Source: CAZDAW01 sp964503685 (lineage in GTDB: Bacteria; Chloroflexota; Anaerolineae; Anaerolineales; Anaerolineaceae). Taken from it: a stretch of 16,196 nt of DNA. Each line of letters starts with the position of its first letter. Positions within the stretch are counted from its first letter, which is position 1. Made by a program: the position numbers and the translations under genes. Where the stretch lies: positions 1 through 16,196 of the forward strand of contig CAZDAW010000082.1 in the NCBI GenBank assembly GCA_964503685.1, read 5' to 3'. This document shows, piece by piece, positions 1 to 7,480 of the stretch. The notes below the pieces were generated by a model. That model had not been told where the DNA came from, did not search any database, and saw only the letters and a list, made by a program, of their open reading frames with translations.

Positions 1-980
1 CCGGTAAACGCAATTAAACCACGCGAAGCTGGATTTTGCAAAGATAATCTCGTAATGGTTTCCCATTCGTCAACTGAAATGGGAGGTCCCCAATCAGCGC
101 CTTCAGCAGAGTCAACCTGTACGACGGGAAGCAGTTTTTCTGAAGCGATTGGGGTATAAGCATTGATTATCTGCTTTACCCAGGCTGCATTTCGATGTAA
201 AAAAGCATGATAGAGCATGGGTGAAATGAGATCGAGGTGGGTTGCAAAGTCGTTCAGGCGCTGTCCGGAAATTACTTCAAGATCGGCCGGCTCCAAAGGT
301 AATGTGTATGCACCGAGCAGGATGTCGGGACGAATGACGCGTAAATTACTGACTGCACGTTTCACAAAATCGCTGATAATATTACATCTGAAATCAATCC
401 ATTGCTGTAAATGTTCAGATAATATCCAGGCTGCTTGTTCGGAGGGGTTTAACAGGTTTTTTGGGATTGTTATCTTTGTTTCCTGTTGAAAACGGGCCAG
501 AGTGTGCGGATCAAAGGAGGATTGCAGGGGGCGACTGGCTGTCGGACGAAGTTCTAATTCCCAGTGAATGGGCCAACGAATGAAATCCAAAAAGAAACCA
601 TCCAGATTGTGGGTTTGAATAATCTTTTTGGCCAACACTAACCGAGCCTGATTGTAATCCTGGTAAGTTGGGGTAATACCCTGATACCATTCCATTTGAG
701 GGCGAGGTTTTCCGTCTTCATTGACTGGAAGTAATTCAGGCCGGGACTCAAATATTTTGTTTTGATGGCTATGATCTGAGAATACACTGATTCCGCCCAG
801 CCATTTCAGGCCATGTTTGTGGCAAATTTCGATGATATCGTCCTTATATGATTCTGATTCGGTGCAAATCGCATTGACGCCAAAACCTGCCAGAGACTCA
901 CAAAATGTATTCGCTTTACTGTCGTCCCAATTTTTCCAAACATCCGGGAAAAGGAATGCTCCGATGATTTGTTCCGGCAT
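1..980 (-). CDS. Glycoside-hydrolase-like TIM-barrel protein, C-terminus cut by window edge
   Basis: An uninterrupted minus-strand reading frame runs from an ATG near 980 to the left edge, giving about 326 residues with no stop in the window, so only the N-terminal part is seen. It opens MPEQIIGAFLFPDVWKNW. Around residue 125 it carries DGFFLDFIRWP, the type of motif found at a barrel strand end in family-10-like putative glycosyl hydrolases (GHL/DUF4015-like). Later segments such as DLISPMLYH and the GWGPP-like ADWGPP with SRGLIAFTG fit strands 6-8 of such a barrel. An ATG at 986 lies directly against GAGG, whereas the in-frame ATG at 980 sits 6 bases after it, so 980 is the better start. 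No signal peptide is seen, which suggests a cytoplasmic protein. It follows the deacetylase gene by 8 bases and is surely co-transcribed with it. The substrate is unknown; the family call is from motif memory and is moderately sure. Confidence 0.75.
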   Translation of the reverse strand, partial: MPEQIIGAFLFPDVWKNWDDSKANTFCESLAGFGVNAICTESESYKDDIIEICHKHGLKWLGGISVFSDHSHQNKIFESRPELLPVNEDGKPRPQMEWYQGITPTYQDYNQARLVLAKKIIQTHNLDGFFLDFIRWPIHWELELRPTASRPLQSSFDPHTLARFQQETKITIPKNLLNPSEQAAWILSEHLQQWIDFRCNIISDFVKRAVSNLRVIRPDILLGAYTLPLEPADLEVISGQRLNDFATHLDLISPMLYHAFLHRNAAWVKQIINAYTPIASEKLLPVVQVDSAEGADWGPPISVDEWETITRLSLQNPASRGLIAFT

Positions 981-988
981 TTTCATCC

Positions 989-1840
989 TCACTTCAACAC
1001 GTTGAGTATCCGGTTATGCACGTCCTGAACAAATCGGTCGACATATTTTTGAATATATGCCTGAATATCTTTGGCGGGATCGGTGATTAGGGGAGTCAAG
1101 TCCATTGCATAAATTGAACCCGTGGCGATGTCCACGCCATGCGATGCAAAATAAGTGGCATTGGCGCGTCGCCTTCCCATTGTAGCCAGGTCATATCGTT
1201 TGCCGCCGCAAATCTGCGAATCGAATACCCCGAGGAGCGCTGCTTGCAGATTCTCGTGAGCTGACACATCAAAAACGATTTTATCCTCATCGAGCATCCA
1301 ATCCAGACCTCGCCAGATTTCGCAACCGTAAAGGTATTTGGGGCGTTCTGTTTCAGGAAGACTGCGAATAGCCTCGATGACTCGTAAAGCAACGGCAACA
1401 TGGGTATCATGTTTATCGAGCAGGTTATGGGTGTAAACTGTTTCGGGTTTCGCCATTTTGAATAGAGTTTTGAGATCTCCCACGGGCGATTTGTTGGTAA
1501 AGCTTTTCACGATGGCGCTGGGGTAATCAAGCAACACTTGGGCAGCATATTCTCCAACGACAGCGGCTTTTTTCTGTTCCTTGACTCGCACCAGGCGCAT
1601 CATTTCATCGGTGTAATCCTTGTAAAGGCCTTCGCGCGGCGACCCGCTGCCGTTCGTCACTACAACGCCGGTAAACCATTTATCATCCTGTTGAAAACAT
1701 TTGAGAATGCCATCAACAGCCATGATTTCCAGGTCGTCCTGGTGGGCGCTGATTGCCATGTGTGTGGTGCGCGCCAGGGCAATTTCCGGGGGCAGATCGT
1801 CGGGGACAAATAATTGGGCGGTTTCATTTAGAAATTTCAT
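989..1840 (-). CDS. PIG-L family deacetylase (LmbE/GlcNAc deacetylase-like)
   Basis: The family comprises zinc-dependent hydrolases that remove acetyl groups from GlcNAc-type sugars (MshB, BshB, PIG-L). The signature AHQDDLE is at residues 32-38, where H33 and D36 are expected zinc ligands and D35 the catalytic base. A TNGSGSPREG segment follows at about 62-71, then an Arg/Lys-rich helix. The second metal motif THNLLDKHDTH is at 137-147, where H147 is the likely third ligand. The family's usual Pro in (P/A)HPDDE is replaced by Gln. An ATG at 1855 would add MENNT but has no Shine-Dalgarno; GGAG lies 9 bases before the ATG at 1840, which I therefore chose (283 aa). The gene follows the kinase gene at 1858 by 17 bases and precedes the glycoside-hydrolase-like gene. 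No signal peptide is seen, so it acts in the cytoplasm. The family is sure; the substrate is not known. Confidence 0.9.
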   Translation of the reverse strand: MKFLNETAQLFVPDDLPPEIALARTTHMAISAHQDDLEIMAVDGILKCFQQDDKWFTGVVVTNGSGSPREGLYKDYTDEMMRLVRVKEQKKAAVVGEYAAQVLLDYPSAIVKSFTNKSPVGDLKTLFKMAKPETVYTHNLLDKHDTHVAVALRVIEAIRSLPETERPKYLYGCEIWRGLDWMLDEDKIVFDVSAHENLQAALLGVFDSQICGGKRYDLATMGRRRANATYFASHGVDIATGSIYAMDLTPLITDPAKDIQAYIQKYVDRFVQDVHNRILNVLK

Positions 1841-1857
1841 CGTGTTATTCTCCATAA

Positions 1858-3252
1858 TTAAAATTCGGGGAGGCTCGCCGCGGCTATTGATTGGCCGACG
1901 CGTCGGCTTTTCTCGTCTGGTAGTTGGATGTTGATGCTGGAAGCAATTTGGGGAAATTCAGCTTTCAACACCTGGTTGGCGCCATCTAAAATAAGATTGC
2001 CGCCTTTTCCGGAGGTGCAGCGCCCCAGGATCAGGATATGTTTCAGGTCGTAAAAATCGGCATAATGAGCGATCGCATAGCCCATATAGATTCCCATTGT
2101 TTCCCATATCTGGCGCGCTCCAGTGTGACCTGCTTCCAGCTTCTCTTGAACAAATTTGAGTTTGTCTGCATCAGTAATATCACTCTGGATTTCAATGCCG
2201 GCTTTAGGAGCGAGGCGAAAGACACATTGCTGGGAAAAATACATTGAACCAACACCCATGTCGCCAGACCACTCATCTCTTGGCGCTGTGGGGTTGTAAT
2301 CAATTGGCGCAAACGCCAATTCATTAAGCCAGCCCATGATTTTCCCTTCCGGGTTGACATATCCGGCTGCCTGGCTGGAGCCCAGGGCAATACCCAACAC
2401 GGCATTATCTTCCAGAGACATGGAGCCAGCCAGAGCGGTCACATCGCCGTCGTTGACAACTTCAAGAGGAACGCCAAATTCTTCGCGGATGCGCAAGAAC
2501 ATATTTCGCACCTCTCCATATCTCTCCTTGGGGATATTGCGAAAAAGTGACGCGATCATGGGGCGATTGTTGATATATACCCCCGCAGAGCTACCGCCAA
2601 TGGCATCCAGACGCGGCATTTTCCCGGCGGCTAATTTCAGAGCCGATACGATCATATCGTAATGGTATTGAGGATCGGTTTGTTTACGCGGTTCCCAGAC
2701 GATTTCCTGACTGAAGATGGCATTTCCATCGACTACGGCTGACACTTTTAAATCAGATGCGCCCAGATCAAAACCGATCCGGTACCCATTTAAATGCCTG
2801 CCTATCGACTCGGCGCCTTCACGTTGAGGCGGGACTTCAGAAGCAGAGCAATGGATTACTGTAAAAGGCTGTAAAAAAACATCATCGCCCATAAAGTGAA
2901 AATCGAATGCCCGTTCGCCTTCAGGTGAATAACATTTTTTGATGTGTTCGGCAATTTTCTTGGGGCCGGCAATATAAACTTTCCACCCGCCATATTGCCA
3001 GATCATAAATTTGAGCAGCCGTTCGGCATAAAACAGGCTTGCTTCGAATGATGGATGATCTTCCGGAAAAACCTGTGTGTCAAAACGGGCAATGCACTGA
3101 TCCGCTCGCTCTAACCCAATTATCAATGGAACGCCTTTTCCTGAAGCTGCCACTTCGTTTTGAAAGGCATGATTGGCTAAAACGGCCGGTTTGAAATCTT
3201 CATCGAGTGGGGGAACAAATTTGGGTTTTACTAACTTGAAAGGATTTGTCAT
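1858..3252 (-). CDS. ROK-like sugar kinase family protein with long N-terminal extension
   Basis: A 464-residue protein of the actin-like ATPase fold. The phosphate-1 loop GFDLGASDLK is at 160-169, NDGDVTA (the usual place of the ROK catalytic Asp, D268) at 267-273, the phosphate-2-like LGIALGSSQAAG at 286-297, and an adenosine-like loop LILGRCTSGKGG at 407-418. About 155 residues precede the phosphate-1 loop; a usual ROK kinase of about 300 aa starts there. The GH and CxCGxxGC zinc motif of canonical ROK proteins is missing from 309-345, so it is a divergent member. It may phosphorylate a sugar or act as a sugar-sensing protein; no helix-turn-helix is visible. AGAAGG stands 5 bases before the ATG. 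It heads an operon with a PIG-L deacetylase and a glycoside-hydrolase-like protein, which fits use of an acylated or amino sugar (inference). BadF/ATPase assignment is the main alternative. Confidence 0.8.
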   Translation of the reverse strand: MTNPFKLVKPKFVPPLDEDFKPAVLANHAFQNEVAASGKGVPLIIGLERADQCIARFDTQVFPEDHPSFEASLFYAERLLKFMIWQYGGWKVYIAGPKKIAEHIKKCYSPEGERAFDFHFMGDDVFLQPFTVIHCSASEVPPQREGAESIGRHLNGYRIGFDLGASDLKVSAVVDGNAIFSQEIVWEPRKQTDPQYHYDMIVSALKLAAGKMPRLDAIGGSSAGVYINNRPMIASLFRNIPKERYGEVRNMFLRIREEFGVPLEVVNDGDVTALAGSMSLEDNAVLGIALGSSQAAGYVNPEGKIMGWLNELAFAPIDYNPTAPRDEWSGDMGVGSMYFSQQCVFRLAPKAGIEIQSDITDADKLKFVQEKLEAGHTGARQIWETMGIYMGYAIAHYADFYDLKHILILGRCTSGKGGNLILDGANQVLKAEFPQIASSINIQLPDEKSRRVGQSIAAASLPEF

Positions 3253-3275
3253 GAAAACCTTCTACCTGAATTTTA

Positions 3276-3313
3276 TAAAATTGGGAATCCTTTTTTTTTC
3301 AAACCCAATTTTA
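3276..3313. repeat. Perfect 10-bp inverted repeat over the promoter (candidate operator)
   Basis: TAAAATTGGG at 3276-3285 and its exact reverse complement CCCAATTTTA at 3304-3313 flank an 18-base T-rich centre. The right arm contains the -10 box of the kinase operon, and the left arm lies at about +16 to +25. Because the predicted transcript would start between the arms, the repeat should act as DNA (two half-sites or a bent operator), not as an RNA hairpin. No U-tract follows either arm, so a terminator is unlikely. The rest of the 300-base gap 3253-3552 is AT-rich and holds only the promoter candidates listed. Confidence 0.55.
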
Positions 3314-3336
3314 GTCGGGCATCAGGGGAATGTCAA
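3308..3336 (-). promoter_or_regulatory. Sigma-70-type promoter of the kinase-deacetylase operon
   Basis: Read on the minus strand, TTGACA (3336-3331) is a perfect -35 box, followed by a 17-base spacer and TAAAAT (3313-3308), five of six matches to the -10 consensus. Transcription would begin near 3301, leaving a leader of about 48 bases before the ATG at 3252 with its AGAAGG site. The -10 lies inside the right arm of an inverted repeat, which suggests repression. Confidence 0.72.
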
Positions 3337-3337
3337 A

Positions 3338-3366
3338 TTGTTATAATTTAACCATGACGGTATAAT
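3338..3366 (+). promoter_or_regulatory. Candidate distal promoter of the lipoprotein cluster
   Basis: TTGTTA (3338-3343, four of six) and a perfect TATAAT (3361-3366) are separated by 17 bases on the plus strand. The -10 sits in TATAATTATA, a 10-bp palindrome. It would give a leader of about 180 bases before 3553. The region is AT-rich, so chance matches are likely. Confidence 0.35.
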
Positions 3367-3497
3367 TATAAATTGTAAGTTGTTTATTTATGCGGTAAAA
3401 AAATGGATAAACTCCCCGAATTCCTGTTTTGCTTGTTTAGCCAAACGGGTTTTCATCAATACAGAATCGGGCTAAAAGATGCGCTTTTGATAATAAT

Positions 3498-3526
3498 TTG
3501 ACTGTATTTCGCTGCTGCTGAATATT
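3498..3526 (+). promoter_or_regulatory. Candidate proximal promoter of the lipoprotein cluster
   Basis: TTGACT (3498-3503, five of six) is followed at 17 bases by AATATT (3521-3526, four of six). Transcription would start near 3533, only about 20 bases before the ATG at 3553. The weak -10 makes this a modest prediction, competing with the site at 3338-3366. Confidence 0.38.
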
Positions 3527-3552
3527 TAAGGCGGTGCAGTTGGGGTTGTTCG

Positions 3553-4701
3553 ATGAAGAGATGTAACCGTTTTTGGTTTTTTTTAGTATTGTCTTGTTTA
3601 TTAGGAGGGTGTGTCCCGCCGTTAATAAGACCAACGCCGACCGTCTTCACGCCGCCGCCGCCGGTTTTCACCGCAGCTGCTCAGACAGTCGAAGCCTATT
3701 TGACGCAGCGCGCGCCTACTTTAACCCCTTCAGAAACGGCGACTGCAACAGCGACGGATACCCCGCTTCCAACCGATACCCCAACGCCAACCGCAACCAG
3801 GCCGACATCGACGCCGACATTAACCTACACGCCTACCCCACTGCCGTGCAACCTGGCGAAGTTTATTTCTGATGTGACCATTCCAGATGGTACAAAAGTG
3901 CATGCCAGATCCAATTTCTTGAAAACATGGCGAGTTAAAAATATTGGCCGCTGTACCTGGACCGATGAATACACCATCGAATTTGTTTCCGGGAATAAGA
4001 TGGGCGCGGATTCACCGATTAACTTGCCTGGTGATGTTGCGCCGGGGCAAATGGTGGATATATCCATTGATATGATTGCCCCGAAATCACTTGGAAGTTA
4101 TACCGGCAAGTGGAAGCTGCGCAGCGCTTCGGGAAAACAATTCGGTATGGGTAGCAGCAATGCTCCTTTGGATGTATCGATCAAAGTGATCACAGCAGCA
4201 GTGGAGCCAAGCCCGTATGATTTCACTGCCAATTATTGCGATGCAGAATGGAAGAATGCGAGTACGATATTGCCCTGCCCAGGAAAAAGCGGCGACGAGA
4301 GGGGTTTCGTTTATACATCCACTTCGGCTACTTTTGAGGATGGAACCAAGCCGGGCGCTGCGGTGTTGGTAGTGCGTCCGCAACCCATTAAGGATGGCAT
4401 TATTCGTGCTTTCTTCCCGCCGATAAAGATCAAGTCGGGAGATCATTTCAGGGCGACGATTGGTTGTTTGACCAATATGCCAAAATGTAAGGTCGAATAC
4501 ACCTTGCGTTATTATGTCAGTGAAGGAAAATATAATACGCTGGGCGTCTGGACTGAAACGAGCGACGGGGTTGTTCATGATGTCGATGTGGATTTGAGCA
4601 GCCTGGCTGGTAAGAATATTCAGTTTGTTCTCAAGGTCAGCACTTTGGGTTCGTCCAAGGATGATAAGGTGTTCTGGTTTAATCCTGTTATCGAGCCATA
4701 A
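3553..4701 (+). CDS. NBR1-type Ig-like domain lipoprotein, paralogue 1
   Basis: A 382-residue lipoprotein. A hydrophobic signal peptide ends in the lipobox LGGC, lipidated at C20. A short helix-like stretch (TAAAQTVEAYLTQ) follows, then a Thr/Pro-rich linker at about 55-98. An NBR1-type Ig-like domain spans 99-213, with KTWRVKNIGRCTW at 124-136, SGNKMGAD, SLPxxVxPG-like spacing and GSYTGKWKLRSASGKQFG at 181-198; C99 and C134 are conserved in both paralogues. A second beta domain spans about 219-382 with C229, C242 (in CPGK), C305 (in IGCL) and C312, and ends DDKVFWFNPVIE. It should sit on the outer face of the cytoplasmic membrane and bind a protein or glycan partner, which is unknown. The Shine-Dalgarno is weak (GGGG, 7 bases before ATG). 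It is first of four lipoprotein genes; the next starts 80 bases on. Confidence 0.88.
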   Translation: MKRCNRFWFFLVLSCLLGGCVPPLIRPTPTVFTPPPPVFTAAAQTVEAYLTQRAPTLTPSETATATATDTPLPTDTPTPTATRPTSTPTLTYTPTPLPCNLAKFISDVTIPDGTKVHARSNFLKTWRVKNIGRCTWTDEYTIEFVSGNKMGADSPINLPGDVAPGQMVDISIDMIAPKSLGSYTGKWKLRSASGKQFGMGSSNAPLDVSIKVITAAVEPSPYDFTANYCDAEWKNASTILPCPGKSGDERGFVYTSTSATFEDGTKPGAAVLVVRPQPIKDGIIRAFFPPIKIKSGDHFRATIGCLTNMPKCKVEYTLRYYVSEGKYNTLGVWTETSDGVVHDVDVDLSSLAGKNIQFVLKVSTLGSSKDDKVFWFNPVIEP

Positions 4702-4769
4702 ATTTTGTCAACAGAATTGGGAACATTTCATCCGATCCAGACGTTAATCTATCAGACACTATAATTACC

Positions 4770-4775
4770 AGGAGG
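4770..4775 (+). promoter_or_regulatory. Strong ribosome binding site of paralogue 2
   Basis: AGGAGG six bases before the ATG at 4782 fixes that start. A TATAAT at 4760-4765 lies just upstream, but a transcript starting from it would begin inside this site and no -35 is visible, so I do not call it a promoter. Confidence 0.8.
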
Positions 4776-4781
4776 AGTTTC

Positions 4782-5936
4782 ATGAGTACCCTTGCGCGCG
4801 CCAGTGTCCTGATATGGGTATTCATTATTCTATTGTTAACAGCGGGCTGTATCCTGGTCGTTCCAAAAACGCCTGTTGCGGTAACGCCAGTTAATATCCA
4901 GCCCGTTGTTTCAACTTATGTTGCCCAGACGATGGCGGCTTATCAAAGTCAGATTGCCCCGACAGTCGCCAGCGTTCTGATTCCATCAGAAACAGCCCTC
5001 ATAACGGACACCCCTGAGCCGATTATTACGCCAATATCCCCTACACTGACTTCAACGCCGACGGCGACTGCCACGCCATGCGATCAGGTCAGGTTCATCA
5101 ATGACATCACTGTTCCGAATGGAACAGTGCTTGAACCAGGCACTCAATTCACCAAAGTCTGGCGGGTGCAAAATACAGGCGCTTGCACCTGGAATGATGA
5201 TTACGCAATCGTATATGTTTCGGGAAGCCGAATGAATGCGGACTATGTTGTGAGCCTGCCGGAGGAAGTTGTTCCAGAACAGATCGTAGATATTCCGGTG
5301 AATATGATTGCCCCGGCAAAAAAAGGAACGTATACAGGATATTGGCAGTTGCGGAATGCTTCAGGTGTTCTCTTCGGATTGGGGAAAGACAATGCCCAGT
5401 CGTTTTCTGTGACGATAAAAGTTGCCACGATTCAGCCGATTATCAGTCCGTATAACTTTGCTACAGAGATATGCAGCGCGGTCTGGTCAAGCGGCGGCGG
5501 GGTATTGCCCTGCCCAGGAAAACTGAACGATTCGCGGGGTTATGCGTATATGTCAGAAAGTCCTGCGCTCGAAAATGACTCTGTTGATGATGAACCAACC
5601 ATTATTATGCATCCCCAGTCTGTTACAGAAGGATTTATTCGTGGGATTTTTCCGCCCTTTGCGGTTCGGGAAGGGGATGTATTTGCAGCGACGATTGGTT
5701 GTTTGCGCAGGAAGGAACATTGTAACGTCCAATTGAAGCTGGAGTATCAGGATGTTAATGGGATTGTTTATGAACTTGGAACCTGGGATGAGGTATATGA
5801 TGGGCGAATTAATACAATCAGAATCAGTTTATCTGATTTGGCCGGCCAGGAAGTACAATTTATATTGACTGTACTGGCCAAAAAATCACCTGCCGATGAT
5901 GTTGTTTTCTGGATGATGCCTCGGATTATTGAGTAA
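4782..5936 (+). CDS. NBR1-type Ig-like domain lipoprotein, paralogue 2
   Basis: A 384-residue lipoprotein with the same plan as the gene at 3553. A signal peptide with LLLTAGC is lipidated at C23, followed by a helix-like STYVAQTMAAYQSQ stretch and a Thr/Pro linker to about residue 99. The NBR1-type Ig-like domain starts at C100 and has FTKVWRVQNTGACTW and GTYTGYWQLRNASGVLFG. The C-terminal domain carries the same four cysteines (in EICSAVW, LPCPGK, IGCL and HCNVQ) and ends DDVVFWMMPRI. Between it and the fourth gene, the C-terminal domain is closer than to the first: both share a YDG motif, a MHPxS segment and an NDxxxxDEP acidic turn. Conserved acidic residues could bind a metal or sugar (inference). 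Ligand unknown. Only 20 bases separate its stop from the next start, so co-transcription is likely. Confidence 0.88.
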   Translation: MSTLARASVLIWVFIILLLTAGCILVVPKTPVAVTPVNIQPVVSTYVAQTMAAYQSQIAPTVASVLIPSETALITDTPEPIITPISPTLTSTPTATATPCDQVRFINDITVPNGTVLEPGTQFTKVWRVQNTGACTWNDDYAIVYVSGSRMNADYVVSLPEEVVPEQIVDIPVNMIAPAKKGTYTGYWQLRNASGVLFGLGKDNAQSFSVTIKVATIQPIISPYNFATEICSAVWSSGGGVLPCPGKLNDSRGYAYMSESPALENDSVDDEPTIIMHPQSVTEGFIRGIFPPFAVREGDVFAATIGCLRRKEHCNVQLKLEYQDVNGIVYELGTWDEVYDGRINTIRISLSDLAGQEVQFILTVLAKKSPADDVVFWMMPRIIE

Positions 5937-5956
5937 AAACAGGATTGCAAAATAAA

Positions 5957-7459
5957 ATGAAACGCTTATTGAAAATTATCCCATTTTTCATTTTGGGATT
6001 TTATCTTGTCGCTTGCAGCCGAAATGCGCAGCGCGAATCGGCTGTGACGCTCTTCCCTGCGGCGATGCAAACTGCTGCGCCGGCTTCAACAGCGACTATA
6101 TTGCCGGCATTAACGCCCACTTCAATCAGTGTGCCTGATGCGGTTCTGGCGATTCAGGCCGTTTTAGCTCAACAACTTAATCTCAAAATTGACCAGGTTG
6201 AGATTGTGAGATTGGTTCAGGTCGATTGGCCGGACGCCTGCCTGGGAATCGATGATTCAGAACTGACCTGCGCCGAGGTGATTACGCCCGGATATAGAAT
6301 CGTTTTCGAGGTGAATGGAGAGCAGTATGAATACCATACAGACCAAACCGGAAATGTGGTCCGTTTGGTTGCAGCCCCTGAGGCAAATGTCGGAGATATT
6401 ATTGTAGAATGGCAATCCGCAGGAGAACCATGCCAGAACGCTCAAATTGGGGGTCAGGGGGTCGCTTTTGGCGAATGCGGAAGCGCCATGCTGAAGGGCA
6501 AATTCACTAAAGTAACTCGGCTGGAAGATTTAACTTTTTTTGAGAATCTTTTTGCCCCGTTCAAGGCAGAAACACCGGCCGGCGTGGTCAAATTTAACGG
6601 GAAGGGTGAAGCATCTGCAAAACCCGCTGAACAGCGAATGATTGCGGAATGGGCGCGTCTCGTTGTCGTTGAAGCGACTGCGGGTCGAAGCGATGTAGCA
6701 TACGGCCAGATCATGACCTGGCATCGGGAAGGCGGTATTGCCGGTTTTTGCGATGACCTGACTGTTCACGTGACCGGCGAGGTTACGACTTCTTCTTGCA
6801 AGGGTGATAAAACTCAGGTAACGGGGACGTTGCGTTTAACTGCAGGTCAGTTGCAAAAAATATATCATTGGATGGATACGTACAAGGGGTTTGAGTTTGT
6901 TCAATCAGATGGCGCTGTCGCTGATTCAATGATGATTCGATTGGCGTTTTCGGGCGCCGGCACGGCAGAAGCCAGTGATACTGATCAGCAGGAGATTGTG
7001 GACTTTGCGGCCAGGTTATTTGTCGATACAGGTGCAGCAGAAGAACAACTAAACCCTTCGCAAATGGCGAGCAATCAATCTGCAAGCCAGGCGTTAATTG
7101 ACTTTTTTTCTTACCTGGAAGCGGGGAATTATAAAGAGGCTGCTAAACTATATGGCGGAGAGTACCGGGCGTTGCTTTCGGCCAATCCAGACCTTGCCAT
7201 TGCTGATACTGAAAAATTATGGGAACGCGCCTGTACCGTCAATGGTTTTCAATGTTTAGCTGTCAAACAAATCGTCAGTGGGGAAGAGATTTCACCGGGT
7301 GAGCATAAATTTATGGTCGAGTTTGCCGGGCCAGCGGATAGCTTGTTTACCGCAAAAGGTTGTTGCGGCTTTGAAGAGGGTCAATCTCAATTCCCGTTTA
7401 TTGTTAAGAAAATTTATGGGAAGTACCTGGTTCAAGATTTGCCGATTTATCAACCATAA
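5957..7459 (+). CDS. Multi-domain lipoprotein with internally duplicated domain
   Basis: A 500-residue lipoprotein of no family I can name. The lipobox LVAC puts the lipid at C20. Residues about 60-140 form a small domain (WPDACLG, then TPGYRIVFEVNGEQYEYHTDQTG) that I recall as widespread in Chloroflexota and cyanobacterial surface proteins. Two related domains follow: about 147-240 (EWQSAGEPC ... FGEC ... EWARLVVVE) and about 250-365 (TWHREGGIAGFCDDL ... SSCKG ... ADSMMIRLAFSGAG ... FAARLFV), each with two cysteines 15-16 residues apart. A C-terminal domain (about 375-500: FFSYLEAGNYKEAAKLYGG, a CCGF pair, FPFIVKKIYGKYLVQDLPIY) looks like an NTF2/DUF4878-type fold. An in-frame TTG at 5945 is excluded because AGGA abuts it; the ATG at 5957 lies 12 bases after AGGA. 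It sits between the second and fourth lipoprotein genes, 20-21 bases from each, so it likely works with them. Confidence 0.82.
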   Translation: MKRLLKIIPFFILGFYLVACSRNAQRESAVTLFPAAMQTAAPASTATILPALTPTSISVPDAVLAIQAVLAQQLNLKIDQVEIVRLVQVDWPDACLGIDDSELTCAEVITPGYRIVFEVNGEQYEYHTDQTGNVVRLVAAPEANVGDIIVEWQSAGEPCQNAQIGGQGVAFGECGSAMLKGKFTKVTRLEDLTFFENLFAPFKAETPAGVVKFNGKGEASAKPAEQRMIAEWARLVVVEATAGRSDVAYGQIMTWHREGGIAGFCDDLTVHVTGEVTTSSCKGDKTQVTGTLRLTAGQLQKIYHWMDTYKGFEFVQSDGAVADSMMIRLAFSGAGTAEASDTDQQEIVDFAARLFVDTGAAEEQLNPSQMASNQSASQALIDFFSYLEAGNYKEAAKLYGGEYRALLSANPDLAIADTEKLWERACTVNGFQCLAVKQIVSGEEISPGEHKFMVEFAGPADSLFTAKGCCGFEEGQSQFPFIVKKIYGKYLVQDLPIYQP

Positions 7460-7480
7460 TGTAAATTGACGGGATCGAAT

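Noticed and set aside
3276..3313. The inverted repeat upstream of the kinase as an intrinsic terminator
   Set aside because: The T-run lies in the loop, not after the stem, and the stem overlaps a promoter -10.
3720..3845. Thr/Pro-coding repeats as a CRISPR or microsatellite array
   Set aside because: The short GACGCC/ACGCC-type repeats simply encode the Thr/Pro linker of the lipoprotein; they have no regular spacer structure.
4760..4765. TATAAT before the second lipoprotein as an internal promoter
   Set aside because: No -35 is seen, and the transcript would start inside the AGGAGG ribosome binding site.
5945..5956. TTG start at 5945 for the third lipoprotein
   Set aside because: AGGA touches the TTG, leaving no spacing. 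The ATG at 5957 begins a clean lipoprotein signal.
7466..7480. TTG start at 7466 for the fourth lipoprotein
   Set aside because: GGGA lies 6 bases before ATG 7481 and fits that start; the extra five residues add nothing to the signal peptide.
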